A stretch of 64,000 nt of DNA from Nocardia rhizosphaerihabitans. Its GTDB lineage: Bacteria > Actinomycetota > Actinomycetes > Mycobacteriales > Mycobacteriaceae. This document shows, piece after piece, positions 1-8,145 of the stretch; the stretch's first letter is position 1, and each line of letters begins with the position of its first letter. The stretch spans positions 1,055,440 through 1,119,439 of the forward strand of contig NZ_BMNE01000002.1 in NCBI RefSeq assembly GCF_014646295.1. The letters are read 5' to 3'. The notes beneath the pieces were generated by a model. It was given only the letters and a program-made list of their open reading frames with translations. It did no database searches and was not told the DNA's origin. The position numbers were made by a program, and so were the translations under genes.

Positions 1-2028
1 GAGCGGGTCACCGTGGGCAACGAGCACGCCCTCGTCACCCGGCTGGTAGCCCGCGGCGGCTGCTGCGGCGGGCGTCGATGCATCGTCGCCAGTCGGCTGT
101 GCGTCGGTTTGCGGAGATGTGGACCCGCCGACCGGCGTTGCCCGGAGTAGCCCGGCTGGTCGGCGGAGCCCTGTCAGATCAGCGGTGATGGTGAAGTCGC
201 GATAGGCGATGAGCCGCTGGGAGCGGTAGCGCTCCAGCGTCGGGGTGCCGGGCAGCAACCGGACCGGTGCGCCGAACCGCGCCTCCTCGGGACGACGGCG
301 GAACAAGTCGGCGCGCGTCAGCAGTGGGAAAACGGTATTGGCCCAGGCGGATTCGTCCCAAGCCGCAGCCAGCTCAGCGGCCTTCTCCGGGTACTGATCC
401 GAGAGATCATGGAGCTCCGTCGGATCCGCACGCACATCGAACAGCTGCCAGTTCGGTGCATCGAGATCGGCTCCGGCCTCATACAGCGACAGCAGCTTCC
501 ACCCGTCGCGATAGAAGCCGCGATGACCGGTCATCTCCGAGTACTGCTCGGTGTGCCGGGTCGGCGCGGCCGGATCGCGCAGCAGCTCGGCCGCCGACAC
601 GCCGTCGAAGTCCTTGGCGGGCAGACCGTTCCGCACGGTCGGCCGCTCCAGTCCCGCCAGCTCGAGCAGGGTCGGAGCGAGATCGGTGATGTAGGCGTAC
701 TCGTGGCGGATCCCCGAATCGGCCTCGGTGCGCGGCAGACCTTTCGGCCACGAGACCACCAGCGGCACCCGGACACCGCCGGCGAAGGTCTGGCCCTTGT
801 AGAACCGGAACGGCGTATTGGATGCCTGACCCCAGCCGCGCGGGTAGTGCACACCCAGCTTCGCGGTGCCGATCAGGTCCTCGTCGTGCGGGATGTCACC
901 CACCCAGTCGGGGTCGTCGATATGGGCGAACTCGGCGAAGTAGGAGCGGGTGCCCTCCGGTCCGCCCTCGGCGGTGCCACCGTTGTCGGAGGTGAACACG
1001 ATGATGGTGTTGTCGAGTTCGCCGAGTTCCTCGAGCAGGTCGACGATGCGGCCCAGGCTCTGGTCGATGCTGTCGACCATGCCCGCGTACACCTCCATGT
1101 ACTTGGCAAAGCGGCGCTGCTCGTCGGCCGTCAGTGAATCCCATTCGGCCGCTTCGTAACCGGGCTCGGTATTGCGCGGCTTCTGCTCGGTGCCCGGCGG
1201 GAACAGCCCCTGCGCCAATTGCTCAGCGAACCGCTTCCTGCGCAGCTCATCCCAGCCCTCGGCATACCGGCCGCGATATTTGGCCTGGTCCTCGGCCTTG
1301 GCCTGCAGCGGCCCGTGCATCGCCACGTGCGCGAAATACAGGAAGAACGGTTTCGTCGCATCGTGCGCGCGCAGATCCTTGATGTAGGACAGCGCCTTGT
1401 CGGTGAGATCGTCGGTGAGGTAGTAGCCCGCCGGATACTCCTCGACATCGACCACCGAACTGTCCGAGACCAGCTGGTTCGGATAGTAGAAGGAGTTCAG
1501 ACCCTCCAAAGATCCGTAGTAGCGGTCGAATCCGCGCTGCGTCGGCCAGGAATCCCGATGCGCCGACGGATTCATCGTGGCGTCGCGCACGAGGTGCCAC
1601 TTGCCCACCGCGTAGGTGGCATAGCCGTTGCCGCGCAGAATCTCCGGCAGCGTCAGCACATCGTCGGCCAGCTCCAGCCGCAATCCGGGATAGCCGGGAT
1701 CGGCATTGGCCACGAAGCCGAAACCCGCACGGTGGGAATTGATCCCGGTCAGCAGGGCCGCGCGCGACGGCGAGCACAACGGCGTCGTGTGATAGTTCGA
1801 CAACCGCACACCCCCGGCCGCGAGCCGATCCAGCGTCGGTGTCTCGATCTCGGAACCGAACGGGCCGATATCGCTGTAACCCATGTCGTCGACGAGGACG
1901 ACGACGATATTCGGCGCACCGGCGGGCGCGGTCGGCGCAGACGTCCAATCCGGTGTGGAATCGGCCGAGGTGCGACCGACCGAGCCGCCGAAGGATTCAT
2001 AACCGCGAGCGTGGGGTGGAACAGGCAT
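1..2028 (-). CDS. Arylsulfatase-type sulfatase (3' end outside window)
   Basis: Sulfatase of the alkaline-phosphatase superfamily, expected to hydrolyse sulfate esters and release inorganic sulfate. The frame stays open from the ATG at 2028 to the window edge (676 codons), so the C-terminus is missing. An N-terminal metal site reads VVVLVDDMGYSD. The modification motif LCSPSRAALLTG (about residue 85) holds the Cys that is converted to formylglycine, followed by the GKWHL motif typical of the family. No convincing signal peptide is seen at the chosen start, so a cytoplasmic enzyme is likely. It is divergent from the polycysteine leader and ABC importer operon that begins about 100 bp away, which suggests a sulfur-acquisition role. 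The natural substrate cannot be read from sequence. Confidence 0.93.
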   Translation of the reverse strand, partial: MPVPPHARGYESFGGSVGRTSADSTPDWTSAPTAPAGAPNIVVVLVDDMGYSDIGPFGSEIETPTLDRLAAGGVRLSNYHTTPLCSPSRAALLTGINSHRAGFGFVANADPGYPGLRLELADDVLTLPEILRGNGYATYAVGKWHLVRDATMNPSAHRDSWPTQRGFDRYYGSLEGLNSFYYPNQLVSDSSVVDVEEYPAGYYLTDDLTDKALSYIKDLRAHDATKPFFLYFAHVAMHGPLQAKAEDQAKYRGRYAEGWDELRRKRFAEQLAQGLFPPGTEQKPRNTEPGYEAAEWDSLTADEQRRFAKYMEVYAGMVDSIDQSLGRIVDLLEELGELDNTIIVFTSDNGGTAEGGPEGTRSYFAEFAHIDDPDWVGDIPHDEDLIGTAKLGVHYPRGWGQASNTPFRFYKGQTFAGGVRVPLVVSWPKGLPRTEADSGIRHEYAYITDLAPTLLELAGLERPTVRNGLPAKDFDGVSAAELLRDPAAPTRHTEQYSEMTGHRGFYRDGWKLLSLYEAGADLDAPNWQLFDVRADPTELHDLSDQYPEKAAELAAAWDESAWANTVFPLLTRADLFRRRPEEARFGAPVRLLPGTPTLERYRSQRLIAYRDFTITADLTGLRRPAGLLRATPVGGSTSPQTDAQPTGDDASTPAAAAAAGYQPGDEGVLVAHGDPL

Positions 2029-2040
2029 CCTGGCAGTAAA

Positions 2041-2095
2041 GGTGACATATCCGCTGGTCACCAGGGTTATGTGCAGGGTGCGTGGAATCGGTGAC
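2041..2095. promoter_or_regulatory. Candidate operator with three GGTGAC half-sites
   Basis: GGTGAC at 2041-2046 faces GTCACC at 2057-2062 across 10 nt, forming an inverted repeat. A third GGTGAC lies at 2090-2095, where the -35 region of the leader transcript (-10 at 2114-2119) would fall. The site lies between the divergent sulfatase and the ABC operon and could let one regulator control both. No regulator gene is adjacent. This is a visual call. Confidence 0.4.
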
Positions 2096-2113
2096 CCCCG
2101 CGGCGCAACTTGT

Positions 2114-2126
2114 TAGCGTCACTGCC
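2114..2126 (+). promoter_or_regulatory. -10 element for a leaderless leader transcript
   Basis: TAGCGT at 2114-2119 matches the actinobacterial -10 pattern TANNNT and is followed by exactly seven nucleotides before the GTG at 2127. That is the usual geometry for transcription starting on the first base of the start codon. The same TAGCGT and 7-nt spacing precede the Rpf-like gene in this window. Confidence 0.65.
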
Positions 2127-2180
2127 GTGCCCACGAATCAGCCCTCCTGCTGCTGTTCGTGTCGCGTCCTGCGTGGCTGA
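2127..2180 (+). CDS. Polycysteine leader peptide (candidate cysteine-responsive attenuator)
   Basis: A 17-codon ORF, VPTNQPSCCCSCRVLRG, starts with GTG seven nucleotides after a -10 element, so it is probably translated from a leaderless mRNA. Four of five consecutive codons are Cys (residues 8-10 and 12). It ends 122 bp upstream of the ABC importer's binding protein. Leaderless polycysteine ORFs in mycobacteria are known to act as cysteine-responsive attenuators of downstream operons, and the same role is inferred here: ribosomes would stall when Cys-tRNA is scarce and expose or sequester downstream signals. No clear intrinsic terminator is seen between 2181 and 2302, so control of translation or Rho-dependent termination is more likely. 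It is too short for ordinary gene calling. Confidence 0.7.
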   Translation: MPTNQPSCCCSCRVLRG

Positions 2181-2302
2181 CGTACGTCTGCTGACGTGCG
2201 CGGCCGAACCCGAGCCGATGTGTCCCCTTCCCCACGGTGCGCCCTGTCCTGCGCGCCGATCGGCCCGCACCGCGGGTCGACGTGTCTTCGAGGAATCCCA
2301 CG

Positions 2303-3880
2303 ATGAGCTTTACCCCCGGCGGCCTCGACCGCCGTAACTTCCTGCGCGCCGGCGGTATCGCCGCGGCGGCCATCTTCGGCGGCGCGGCGCTGGCGGCCTG
2401 CACCTCGGCCGTGTCGGAGCAGAAGGCGGGCGGCGACGGTGCCACTCCGGTGCGTGGCGGCACCTTGAAGGTGGGCATTCGCGAGGACCTGGTTCCCGCC
2501 AATCTGCTCACCAACACCGCCGCGACGCCGGTGCTCATCGGCCTGGTCTACGAGTCGCTGATCCGCTATCCGAACGACAAGCTGGAACCGCAACCGCTGC
2601 TGGCGAAGTCGTGGCAGCTGGCCGCCGACGGCCGCTCGCTGAGCCTGGACCTGCGCGACGACGTCACCTTCCACAGCGGCCGCGCGTTCACCGCCAAGGA
2701 TGTGGAATTCTCGATCCGCACCTACGCCGATGCCAAGTGGTCCGCGCAGCTGCGCAGCACCGCCGCGGCCGTCACCGGATTCGACATCATCTCGCCGACC
2801 CGGATCGTGCTGCGGCTCGCGAATCCGCTCAGCAATATCTTCGACCTGCTCGACACCGTCCCGATCCTGGACAGCGAAACCGCCGATCAGCTCGGCAGCG
2901 GCGAAAAGTACATCGGCACAGGGCCGTTCAAGTTCGTGCGGCGGGTGCCGAATTCACAGATCGTCTTCGAGAAGAATCCCACCTACTGGGTGCCCGAGCG
3001 GCCCTATCTCGACCGGGTCGAGGTGTCGATCATCCCGGATTCGCAGGCGCTGTTGAACGCGCTGAAGTCCGGGCAGATCAACGTCGCGAGGGAACTCGCC
3101 TACCGGGATACCGAAAACCTCGGCAAGACAGGCGGATTCCAGGTCCAGAATCTCGACGGCGCCGAATTGCAGGCGTATGTCGGCGTCAATGTCACCGAAC
3201 CGTCGCTGGCCGATGTGCGAGTGCGGCAGGCGATCGCGTACGCGCTCGATCGCGAGCGGGTCGTCGCCGAGGTGTTCCGTGGCGCGGGCTACCCGCTCAA
3301 TGTGCCGTGGCCGAAGAACTCGCCCGCCTTCGACGAGGCACGCAACACCCGCTACAGCCGTGACATCGGGAAGGCCAAGGCGCTGCTGGCCCAGACGACC
3401 AAGCCGTCGAAGCTGCCGCTGACCTTCTACACCGCGCACGAGGAGATCGCCCAGATCGTGCAGGCCAACCTCGCCGAGGTCGGCATCGAGGTGACGCTCG
3501 ACCCGGTGGACTCCGCGACCTTCGTCAAGCTGCTCACCGGCCAGCAGTTCCGCGGCCTGTGGGTCACCGATCATTCGTGGGCACAGTTCGTGCCGTCGAC
3601 GCTGACGGTGAGCGCGTACCCGTTCAACGCCCGCCGCAATGCCTCGCGCTACGAATCGCCCGCCTACACCGCGGCCGCCGACGCGGCATGGCAGCTGCCC
3701 CAGGGCACCGGCCCCGACTCGGTGCGCGCCTTCCATGCCGTCAGCGACCAGCTGCTCGAGGGCCTGTTCCTGATCGAGATCGGCGTGCGGTTCCAGCAGT
3801 ACGCGAGCTCGAACAAGGTGCACGGCTTCGGCTGGACCAAGCGCCGCGAAACACTGCTCACCGACACCTTCCTGTCATGA
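2303..3880 (+). CDS. ABC importer substrate-binding lipoprotein (SBP family 5)
   Basis: Extracytoplasmic solute-binding protein of the peptide/nickel/opine family 5 (Dpp/Opp type), 525 aa. The ATG at 2303 follows GAGGA and gives a Tat-type signal (DRRNFLRAGG) ending in the lipobox LAAC near residue 34, so the protein should be folded before export and lipid-anchored. The family core is visible (YESLIRYPNDKLEPQPLLAKSW is split by natural variation; also LRDDVTFHSGR and GTGPFKF). Upstream in-frame starts would bury the Tat signal and were rejected. Its stop overlaps the first permease by ATGA. With the Cys leader and divergent sulfatase, a sulfur-containing peptide or organosulfur ligand is inferred, but the ligand is unknown. 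Confidence 0.92.
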   Translation: MSFTPGGLDRRNFLRAGGIAAAAIFGGAALAACTSAVSEQKAGGDGATPVRGGTLKVGIREDLVPANLLTNTAATPVLIGLVYESLIRYPNDKLEPQPLLAKSWQLAADGRSLSLDLRDDVTFHSGRAFTAKDVEFSIRTYADAKWSAQLRSTAAAVTGFDIISPTRIVLRLANPLSNIFDLLDTVPILDSETADQLGSGEKYIGTGPFKFVRRVPNSQIVFEKNPTYWVPERPYLDRVEVSIIPDSQALLNALKSGQINVARELAYRDTENLGKTGGFQVQNLDGAELQAYVGVNVTEPSLADVRVRQAIAYALDRERVVAEVFRGAGYPLNVPWPKNSPAFDEARNTRYSRDIGKAKALLAQTTKPSKLPLTFYTAHEEIAQIVQANLAEVGIEVTLDPVDSATFVKLLTGQQFRGLWVTDHSWAQFVPSTLTVSAYPFNARRNASRYESPAYTAAADAAWQLPQGTGPDSVRAFHAVSDQLLEGLFLIEIGVRFQQYASSNKVHGFGWTKRRETLLTDTFLS

Positions 3881-4836
3881 CCCGCTACCTGCTGCATCGA
3901 CTGCCCTCGGCGCTGCTGGTGCTGTTCGGCGCCTCGGTGCTGATCTTCCTGCTGCTGCGTCTGGTGCCCGGCGACCCGGCGACCATCCTGGCGGGCAACG
4001 ACGCGACGCCCCAGTCGGTCGAGGCGATCCGGCACCAGCTGGGGCTGGACCGGTCGATTCCGGTGCAGTACCTCAGCTGGCTCGGTGACCTGGTCACCCT
4101 CGACCTGGGCCGCTCGTACCTCATCGGCGGCCAGATCAGCGACCTGGTCGGGCGGGGCGCCACCAACACCCTGGTGCTCACGGTGACCGCGCTGCTGCTG
4201 GCGGTGGTGGTGAGTCTGGCCGTCTCGACCGCGTCGGTGCTGTGGCCGAGCGGGTGGCTGAACACCGTTGTCGCCGCGGCGAATACGGTCGCCGTCGCGC
4301 TGCCGACCTTCGTCGTCGGCCCGCTGCTCGTGCTGGTCTTCGCCGTGGCCATCCCGGTGCTGCCCGCCGGTGGCGTGCCGCCGGACGGATTCATCGCCAG
4401 GCCCGACATCGCCGTGCAGTATCTGTTGCTGCCCGCCATCTGCCTCGCCCTCCCGGTGGCGGCGGCACTCACCCGGTTCCTCACCGAGTCGTTGCGGACC
4501 GAACTCGCCAAACCTTATGTGCTGACAGCGCGTTCGCTCGGGGTCGCGCATCGCGAGATCGTCACCCGTGGTGCGCTGCGCAATGCCCTGCCGACCATGC
4601 TGACCGTGCTTGGCATCCAAACCGGGCAGCTGCTCGGTGGCGCGGTGCTGGTGGAGGCGGCGTTCGTCTGGCCAGGTATCGGCCAGCTCATCGAACAGGG
4701 CATCAGCCGCCGCGACTACCCGCTAGTACAGGTGCTGCTGCTGTTGTCGGTGGCGGTGTTCGTGGTGATCCAGTTGATCACCGATATCGCGCACGCCTGG
4801 CTGGATCCACGGATCCGGATCGGAGGACGATCATGA
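3877..4836 (+). CDS. ABC importer permease, DppB/OppB type
   Basis: Inner-membrane permease of 319 aa that forms the translocation pore with the next gene product. It begins MTRYLLHRLPSALLVLFGAS, the usual DppB start with a first membrane helix. The family motif LVPGDPA follows at about residues 31-37. The EAA cytoplasmic loop, which contacts the ATPase, reads roughly VLTARSLGVAHREIVTRGAL. The ATG overlaps the stop of the binding protein, and its own stop overlaps the next ATG, which implies translational coupling and stoichiometric production. Confidence 0.93.
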   Translation: MTRYLLHRLPSALLVLFGASVLIFLLLRLVPGDPATILAGNDATPQSVEAIRHQLGLDRSIPVQYLSWLGDLVTLDLGRSYLIGGQISDLVGRGATNTLVLTVTALLLAVVVSLAVSTASVLWPSGWLNTVVAAANTVAVALPTFVVGPLLVLVFAVAIPVLPAGGVPPDGFIARPDIAVQYLLLPAICLALPVAAALTRFLTESLRTELAKPYVLTARSLGVAHREIVTRGALRNALPTMLTVLGIQTGQLLGGAVLVEAAFVWPGIGQLIEQGISRRDYPLVQVLLLLSVAVFVVIQLITDIAHAWLDPRIRIGGRS

Positions 4837-5696
4837 CTTCGGTCGTCGAGAAACCCGTTGTTGCCGAAGATAACTCGGGCGCCGTGAGTCCGCTGCGGGC
4901 ACTGCGCGGTGGGCAGGGTCTGGCTGGAGTCCTGCTTGTCGGCGTCGTCGCACTGGCCGGTGTACTGGCCGGAGTGCTGAGCGCCTACGACGCACTCGCC
5001 CAGATCCCCGGCGCCAACCTCCTCGGGCCGAATGCCGAGCACTGGCTCGGCACCGACCACCTCAATCGGGACGTGGCCGCGCGCGTGCTCGCAGGCATCC
5101 GCATCAACCTGCTGATCGTGCTGCTCGCGGTGCCCGTCGGCGCGGTGATCGGCTCGCTGGTCGGGCTGGCGGCGACCGTGCATCCGATCGCCGACGTGGC
5201 CGCTCAGCGCGTCTTCGACCTGATTCTGGCGTTCCCCTCGCTGATCTTCGCGATCGCGCTCGCCGCCGTCACCGGACCCGGCTGGCACGCGGTGGTGATC
5301 GTCATCATCGCCGCCGAGATCCCGATCTTCGGCCGCCAGATCCGCACCGCCGTCCTCGCGGTGCGCGAGCAGCCGTTCGTCGAAGCGTCCGAGGTGATCG
5401 GCGCGGGCACCTGGTGGATCTTGCGAAAGCATGTGCTGCCCAATGTGCTCGAGCCGCTGGGCGTGCAGTTCGCGCTGTCGCTGTCGGTGGCGGTGTTCAT
5501 CGAAGGGGCGATGAGCTTCATCGGGATCGGGGTGCGGCCGCCGGAGCCGTCGCTCGGCTCGCTCATCGGTGAGTCGATCGCCAACCTCGACGCCAATCCG
5601 TGGATGGCGATCGGGCCGCTGACCGTCGTCGCCGCGCTGACCCTCGGATTCCTGTTGATCGCCCAGGCACTGGGCCGGGCAAGGAGAGTGGCATGA
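4833..5696 (+). CDS. ABC importer permease, DppC/OppC type
   Basis: Second permease subunit, 287 aa. After a short cytoplasmic tail come a transmembrane helix and the DppC hallmark LGPNAEHWLGTDHLNRD, where the peptide family normally has LGTDxxGRD. The EAA loop is near VEASEVIGAGTWWILRKHVLPN. The C-terminal part contains IGIGVRPPEPSLGSLI, characteristic of DppC. Start and stop overlap the neighbouring genes by ATGA. No signs of damage are seen. Confidence 0.93.
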   Translation: MTSVVEKPVVAEDNSGAVSPLRALRGGQGLAGVLLVGVVALAGVLAGVLSAYDALAQIPGANLLGPNAEHWLGTDHLNRDVAARVLAGIRINLLIVLLAVPVGAVIGSLVGLAATVHPIADVAAQRVFDLILAFPSLIFAIALAAVTGPGWHAVVIVIIAAEIPIFGRQIRTAVLAVREQPFVEASEVIGAGTWWILRKHVLPNVLEPLGVQFALSLSVAVFIEGAMSFIGIGVRPPEPSLGSLIGESIANLDANPWMAIGPLTVVAALTLGFLLIAQALGRARRVA

Positions 5697-7726
5697 GCGC
5701 ACAGGCTGATCGGCCGGGCACCGAGGACGTGGTGCTCGATATCGACGAGTTGATCGTCAGGTTCGGCGAGCGGACCGTCGTCGACCGGGTGAGTCTGCGG
5801 GTTCGCCGCGGTGAGGTGGTCGCTCTGGTCGGGGAATCCGGTTCGGGGAAGTCGCTCACCGCGCGCTCGGTGCTCGGCCTCCTGCCCGGCACCGCGCAGG
5901 CCACGGGATCTATCCGGCTCGCGGGCACGGAAGTCATCGATGCGACCGAACCGGTGCTGCGCGGACTGCGCGGCACCAAGGCTGCCATGGTGTTCCAGGA
6001 GCCGCAGACCGCGCTGAACCCGGTGCAGAAGATCGGCACCCAAATCGTGCAGGCGCTGCGCGCGCACGGCACGACCGACAAGGGCGCCGCCAGGGCCCGA
6101 GCGATCGAACTGCTCACCGCCGTCGACATCCCGGAGCCCGAGAAGCGGCTGGACTGGTATCCGCACCAGCTCTCCGGCGGGCAGAAGCAGCGCGTGGTCA
6201 TCGCCTTGGCTCTGTCGGGCGACCCCGCGCTGCTCATCGCCGACGAACCCACCACCGCGCTCGATGTCACCGTCCAGGCCGAGATCCTCGACCTGCTGCG
6301 GTCACTGCAGCGTGAGCGGGGCACGGCCATCCTGTTCATCACCCACAACCTCGGTGTCGTCGCGGAGATCGCCGACCGGGTCGTGGTGATGCGGGCTGGA
6401 CAGGTCGTGGAGCAGCAGACGGTATTCGGGTTGTTCGGTGCGCCGGGGGAGGAGTACACGCGGACTCTGCTGGCTGCGGTGCCGCGGCTGCCCGCGGTCT
6501 CCGCGCGCGGGGTCGGTCCGCACGTGAGTGCACATGGGGCTGGTGAGGCGGAGTCGACGCGGGATGCAGTGCAGCGTGCTGATGACGGTCCCGCAGCCAT
6601 AGCCGGGGCGGACGATGACGGGCGCCATTCGGCTGATGGCGTGGCCAGTGCCAGTGCCAGTGCCAGTGCCGGTGCCGGTGCCGGTGCCACGGGCGGATCG
6701 GCAATCGCTGAGTCCGCTGGAACTGCGAACCTCGCCGACGCGGGCGGTGTTTCGGAGGACGCGATCGTGGAGGTGTCCGCGGACGAATCCGAGGTGACGG
6801 AACCGGCTGTCCGGCGGATCCTGCGTCGGGTGATCCTGCGCGGACCCGCAGTGGTCGCCGAGAAGGGCGGCGGCGCAGCCGAACCCGAGTATCGCGATGT
6901 GTTGCGTATCGACGACCTGTCGGTGGTGTATCCGGGAAGCCATGGCGCAGCGGCTTTCCCCGCGCTACAGGACGTCTCGCTCACCCTCGGCCCGCGCGAG
7001 GTGCTCGGCCTGGTGGGTGAATCCGGGTCCGGTAAGAGCACTCTGGGCCGCACCGCGCTCGGACTTGTGCCCGCGACATCGGGAACTGTCGAGCTGCAGG
7101 GTGTTTCACTAGCCCGATTGTCGTCGCGTGAGATACGTGGACTGCGCAAGAATGTCGCGCTGGTCCATCAGGACGTGAGCGCCTCGCTCGATCCGCGGCG
7201 CAGTGTCGCCGACTCGATCGGGGAACCGCTGCAGGTGCACCGGGCCGCCTCGGGGGCGCTTCTACGGGCCAAGGTCGGCGATCTGCTCGAATCTGTCCGG
7301 CTGCCACGGGATTACGCACAGCGGCGGCCGGGAGAGCTGTCCGGTGGGCAGCGTCAGCGGGTTGCCTTGGCGCGCGCACTGGCGCTGGCGCCGCGACTCC
7401 TGGTGGCCGACGAGCCCACCAGTGCGCTGGATGTGTCGGTGCAGGCGCAGGTGCTCGATCTCTTCGCCGACCTGCGCGCGGAATATGGTTTCGCCAGCCT
7501 GTTCATCAGCCACGATCTGGCCGTTGTGCACCAGGTCGCCGACCGGGTTGTGGTGCTGCGGCAGGGCCGGATCGTCGAAACCGGCGAGGTAGGTGCCGTG
7601 TTCGCCGCACCGGCCCAGGAGTACACCCGCCGCCTGCTCGATGCGGTGCCCGCTCCCGATCCTTCGACGGCTCGCCGTCAGCGGGACGAATCCGCGGCGA
7701 ACGCGCTACAGCCAGTCGGGGCCTGA
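5693..7726 (+). CDS. ABC importer ATPase, fused DppD-DppF
   Basis: Two complete ATP-binding cassettes in one 677-aa chain, powering the importer. Each half has Walker A GESGSGKS (near residues 50 and 442), the signature LSGGQ, and Walker B ending LLIADEPTTALD or LLVADEPTSALD. Each half also ends with the peptide-family extension that includes P/A-x-EYTRxLL. The linker (about residues 270-400) is low complexity and holds a run of Ser-Ala and Gly-Ala dipeptides encoded by a hexanucleotide repeat. Fused DppDF proteins are common in actinobacteria. The gene ends the operon and is followed by a hairpin. Confidence 0.95.
   Translation: MSAQADRPGTEDVVLDIDELIVRFGERTVVDRVSLRVRRGEVVALVGESGSGKSLTARSVLGLLPGTAQATGSIRLAGTEVIDATEPVLRGLRGTKAAMVFQEPQTALNPVQKIGTQIVQALRAHGTTDKGAARARAIELLTAVDIPEPEKRLDWYPHQLSGGQKQRVVIALALSGDPALLIADEPTTALDVTVQAEILDLLRSLQRERGTAILFITHNLGVVAEIADRVVVMRAGQVVEQQTVFGLFGAPGEEYTRTLLAAVPRLPAVSARGVGPHVSAHGAGEAESTRDAVQRADDGPAAIAGADDDGRHSADGVASASASASAGAGAGATGGSAIAESAGTANLADAGGVSEDAIVEVSADESEVTEPAVRRILRRVILRGPAVVAEKGGGAAEPEYRDVLRIDDLSVVYPGSHGAAAFPALQDVSLTLGPREVLGLVGESGSGKSTLGRTALGLVPATSGTVELQGVSLARLSSREIRGLRKNVALVHQDVSASLDPRRSVADSIGEPLQVHRAASGALLRAKVGDLLESVRLPRDYAQRRPGELSGGQRQRVALARALALAPRLLVADEPTSALDVSVQAQVLDLFADLRAEYGFASLFISHDLAVVHQVADRVVVLRQGRIVETGEVGAVFAAPAQEYTRRLLDAVPAPDPSTARRQRDESAANALQPVGA
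6644..6687 (+). repeat. Seven-unit GCCAGT/GCCGGT microsatellite in coding linker
   Basis: Four GCCAGT and three GCCGGT units run head to tail and encode alternating Ala-Ser and then Ala-Gly. Six-base units keep the frame, so slippage would only change linker length between the two ATPase domains. Confidence 0.85.
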
Positions 7727-7730
7727 CGTG

Positions 7731-7764
7731 GACGAGCCGCCGGAAGGGGAACCGGCGGCTCGTC
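7731..7764. terminator. Hairpin terminator after the ABC operon
   Basis: A perfect 13-bp stem (GACGAGCCGCCGG with its complement) and 8-nt loop start five bases after the ATPase stop. No T tract follows, as is usual for actinobacterial hairpins. The symmetric stem could also serve the convergent small gene at 7777-7935. Confidence 0.7.
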
Positions 7765-7776
7765 GACACACGTAGA

Positions 7777-7935
7777 TCAGTGATGGCCGGGGCGGCGCTG
7801 TTCACGCCGATCGTCCTGGCCTGCTCGCGTCATGCCTTGCGAGTCTTCGCCCATCTGCTCCTGCCGCTGTTGCTGCTGCTGCCGCGGCATCTGCTTGGGC
7901 ATTTTCTTAGGCGCTTTCTTCGACTTGTCAGCCAT
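7777..7935 (-). CDS. Small Gln/Lys-rich hydrophilic protein
   Basis: A 52-aa basic protein, MADKSKKAPKKMPKQ at the N-terminus, then a Gln-rich stretch (QQQQQRQEQ) and a His-His end. I do not recognise the family. A longer frame exists upstream, but the ATG at 7935 is preceded by AAGGA on the coding strand and starts a sensible hydrophilic protein, while the upstream extension is unlike a normal N-terminus. No membrane segment or cysteines are seen. It is convergent with the ABC operon. Confidence 0.55.
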   Translation of the reverse strand: MADKSKKAPKKMPKQMPRQQQQQRQEQMGEDSQGMTRAGQDDRREQRRPGHH

Positions 7936-8145
7936 CTCCACACGGTCCTTTCCGAGGGATAGTGTTTCGCCTAACGCGCCTACGATAACCAGCAGATATG
8001 CACTCCGGTAGGGGTGCGCGAAAAATCGTATTCCGACCAGGGAATTAACGGCGTGTCGATATCGGTCGTTAAATTCACGAACATTATTTGCCAACGCATG
8101 AATTGGGGTAAATTGCCCCGTCGTCGACAGATTCGGCAGAATTGC
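7936..8145. other. AT-rich intergenic region
   Basis: About 210 bp, clearly richer in A+T than the surroundings. It contains interrupted inverted repeats (GAATTAACG near 8041 against CGTTAAATTC; GGGG-7 nt-CCCC near 8105-8120). It should hold the promoter of the small minus-strand gene and the 3' end of the MobA-MoeA transcript. No gene was found in it. Confidence 0.5.

Noticed and set aside
409..1137. A 242-codon plus-strand ORF opposite the sulfatase
   Set aside because: The minus-strand frame carries the complete sulfatase with all motifs; the plus frame is low-complexity antisense typical of high-GC DNA.
6644..6687. A CRISPR-like array
   Set aside because: Units are 6 bp without spacers and lie inside a coding linker.
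5563..7149. A 528-codon minus-strand ORF opposite the ABC ATPase
   Set aside because: Shadow of the two-cassette ATPase; composed almost only of Arg, Ser, Ala and Pro with no domain.
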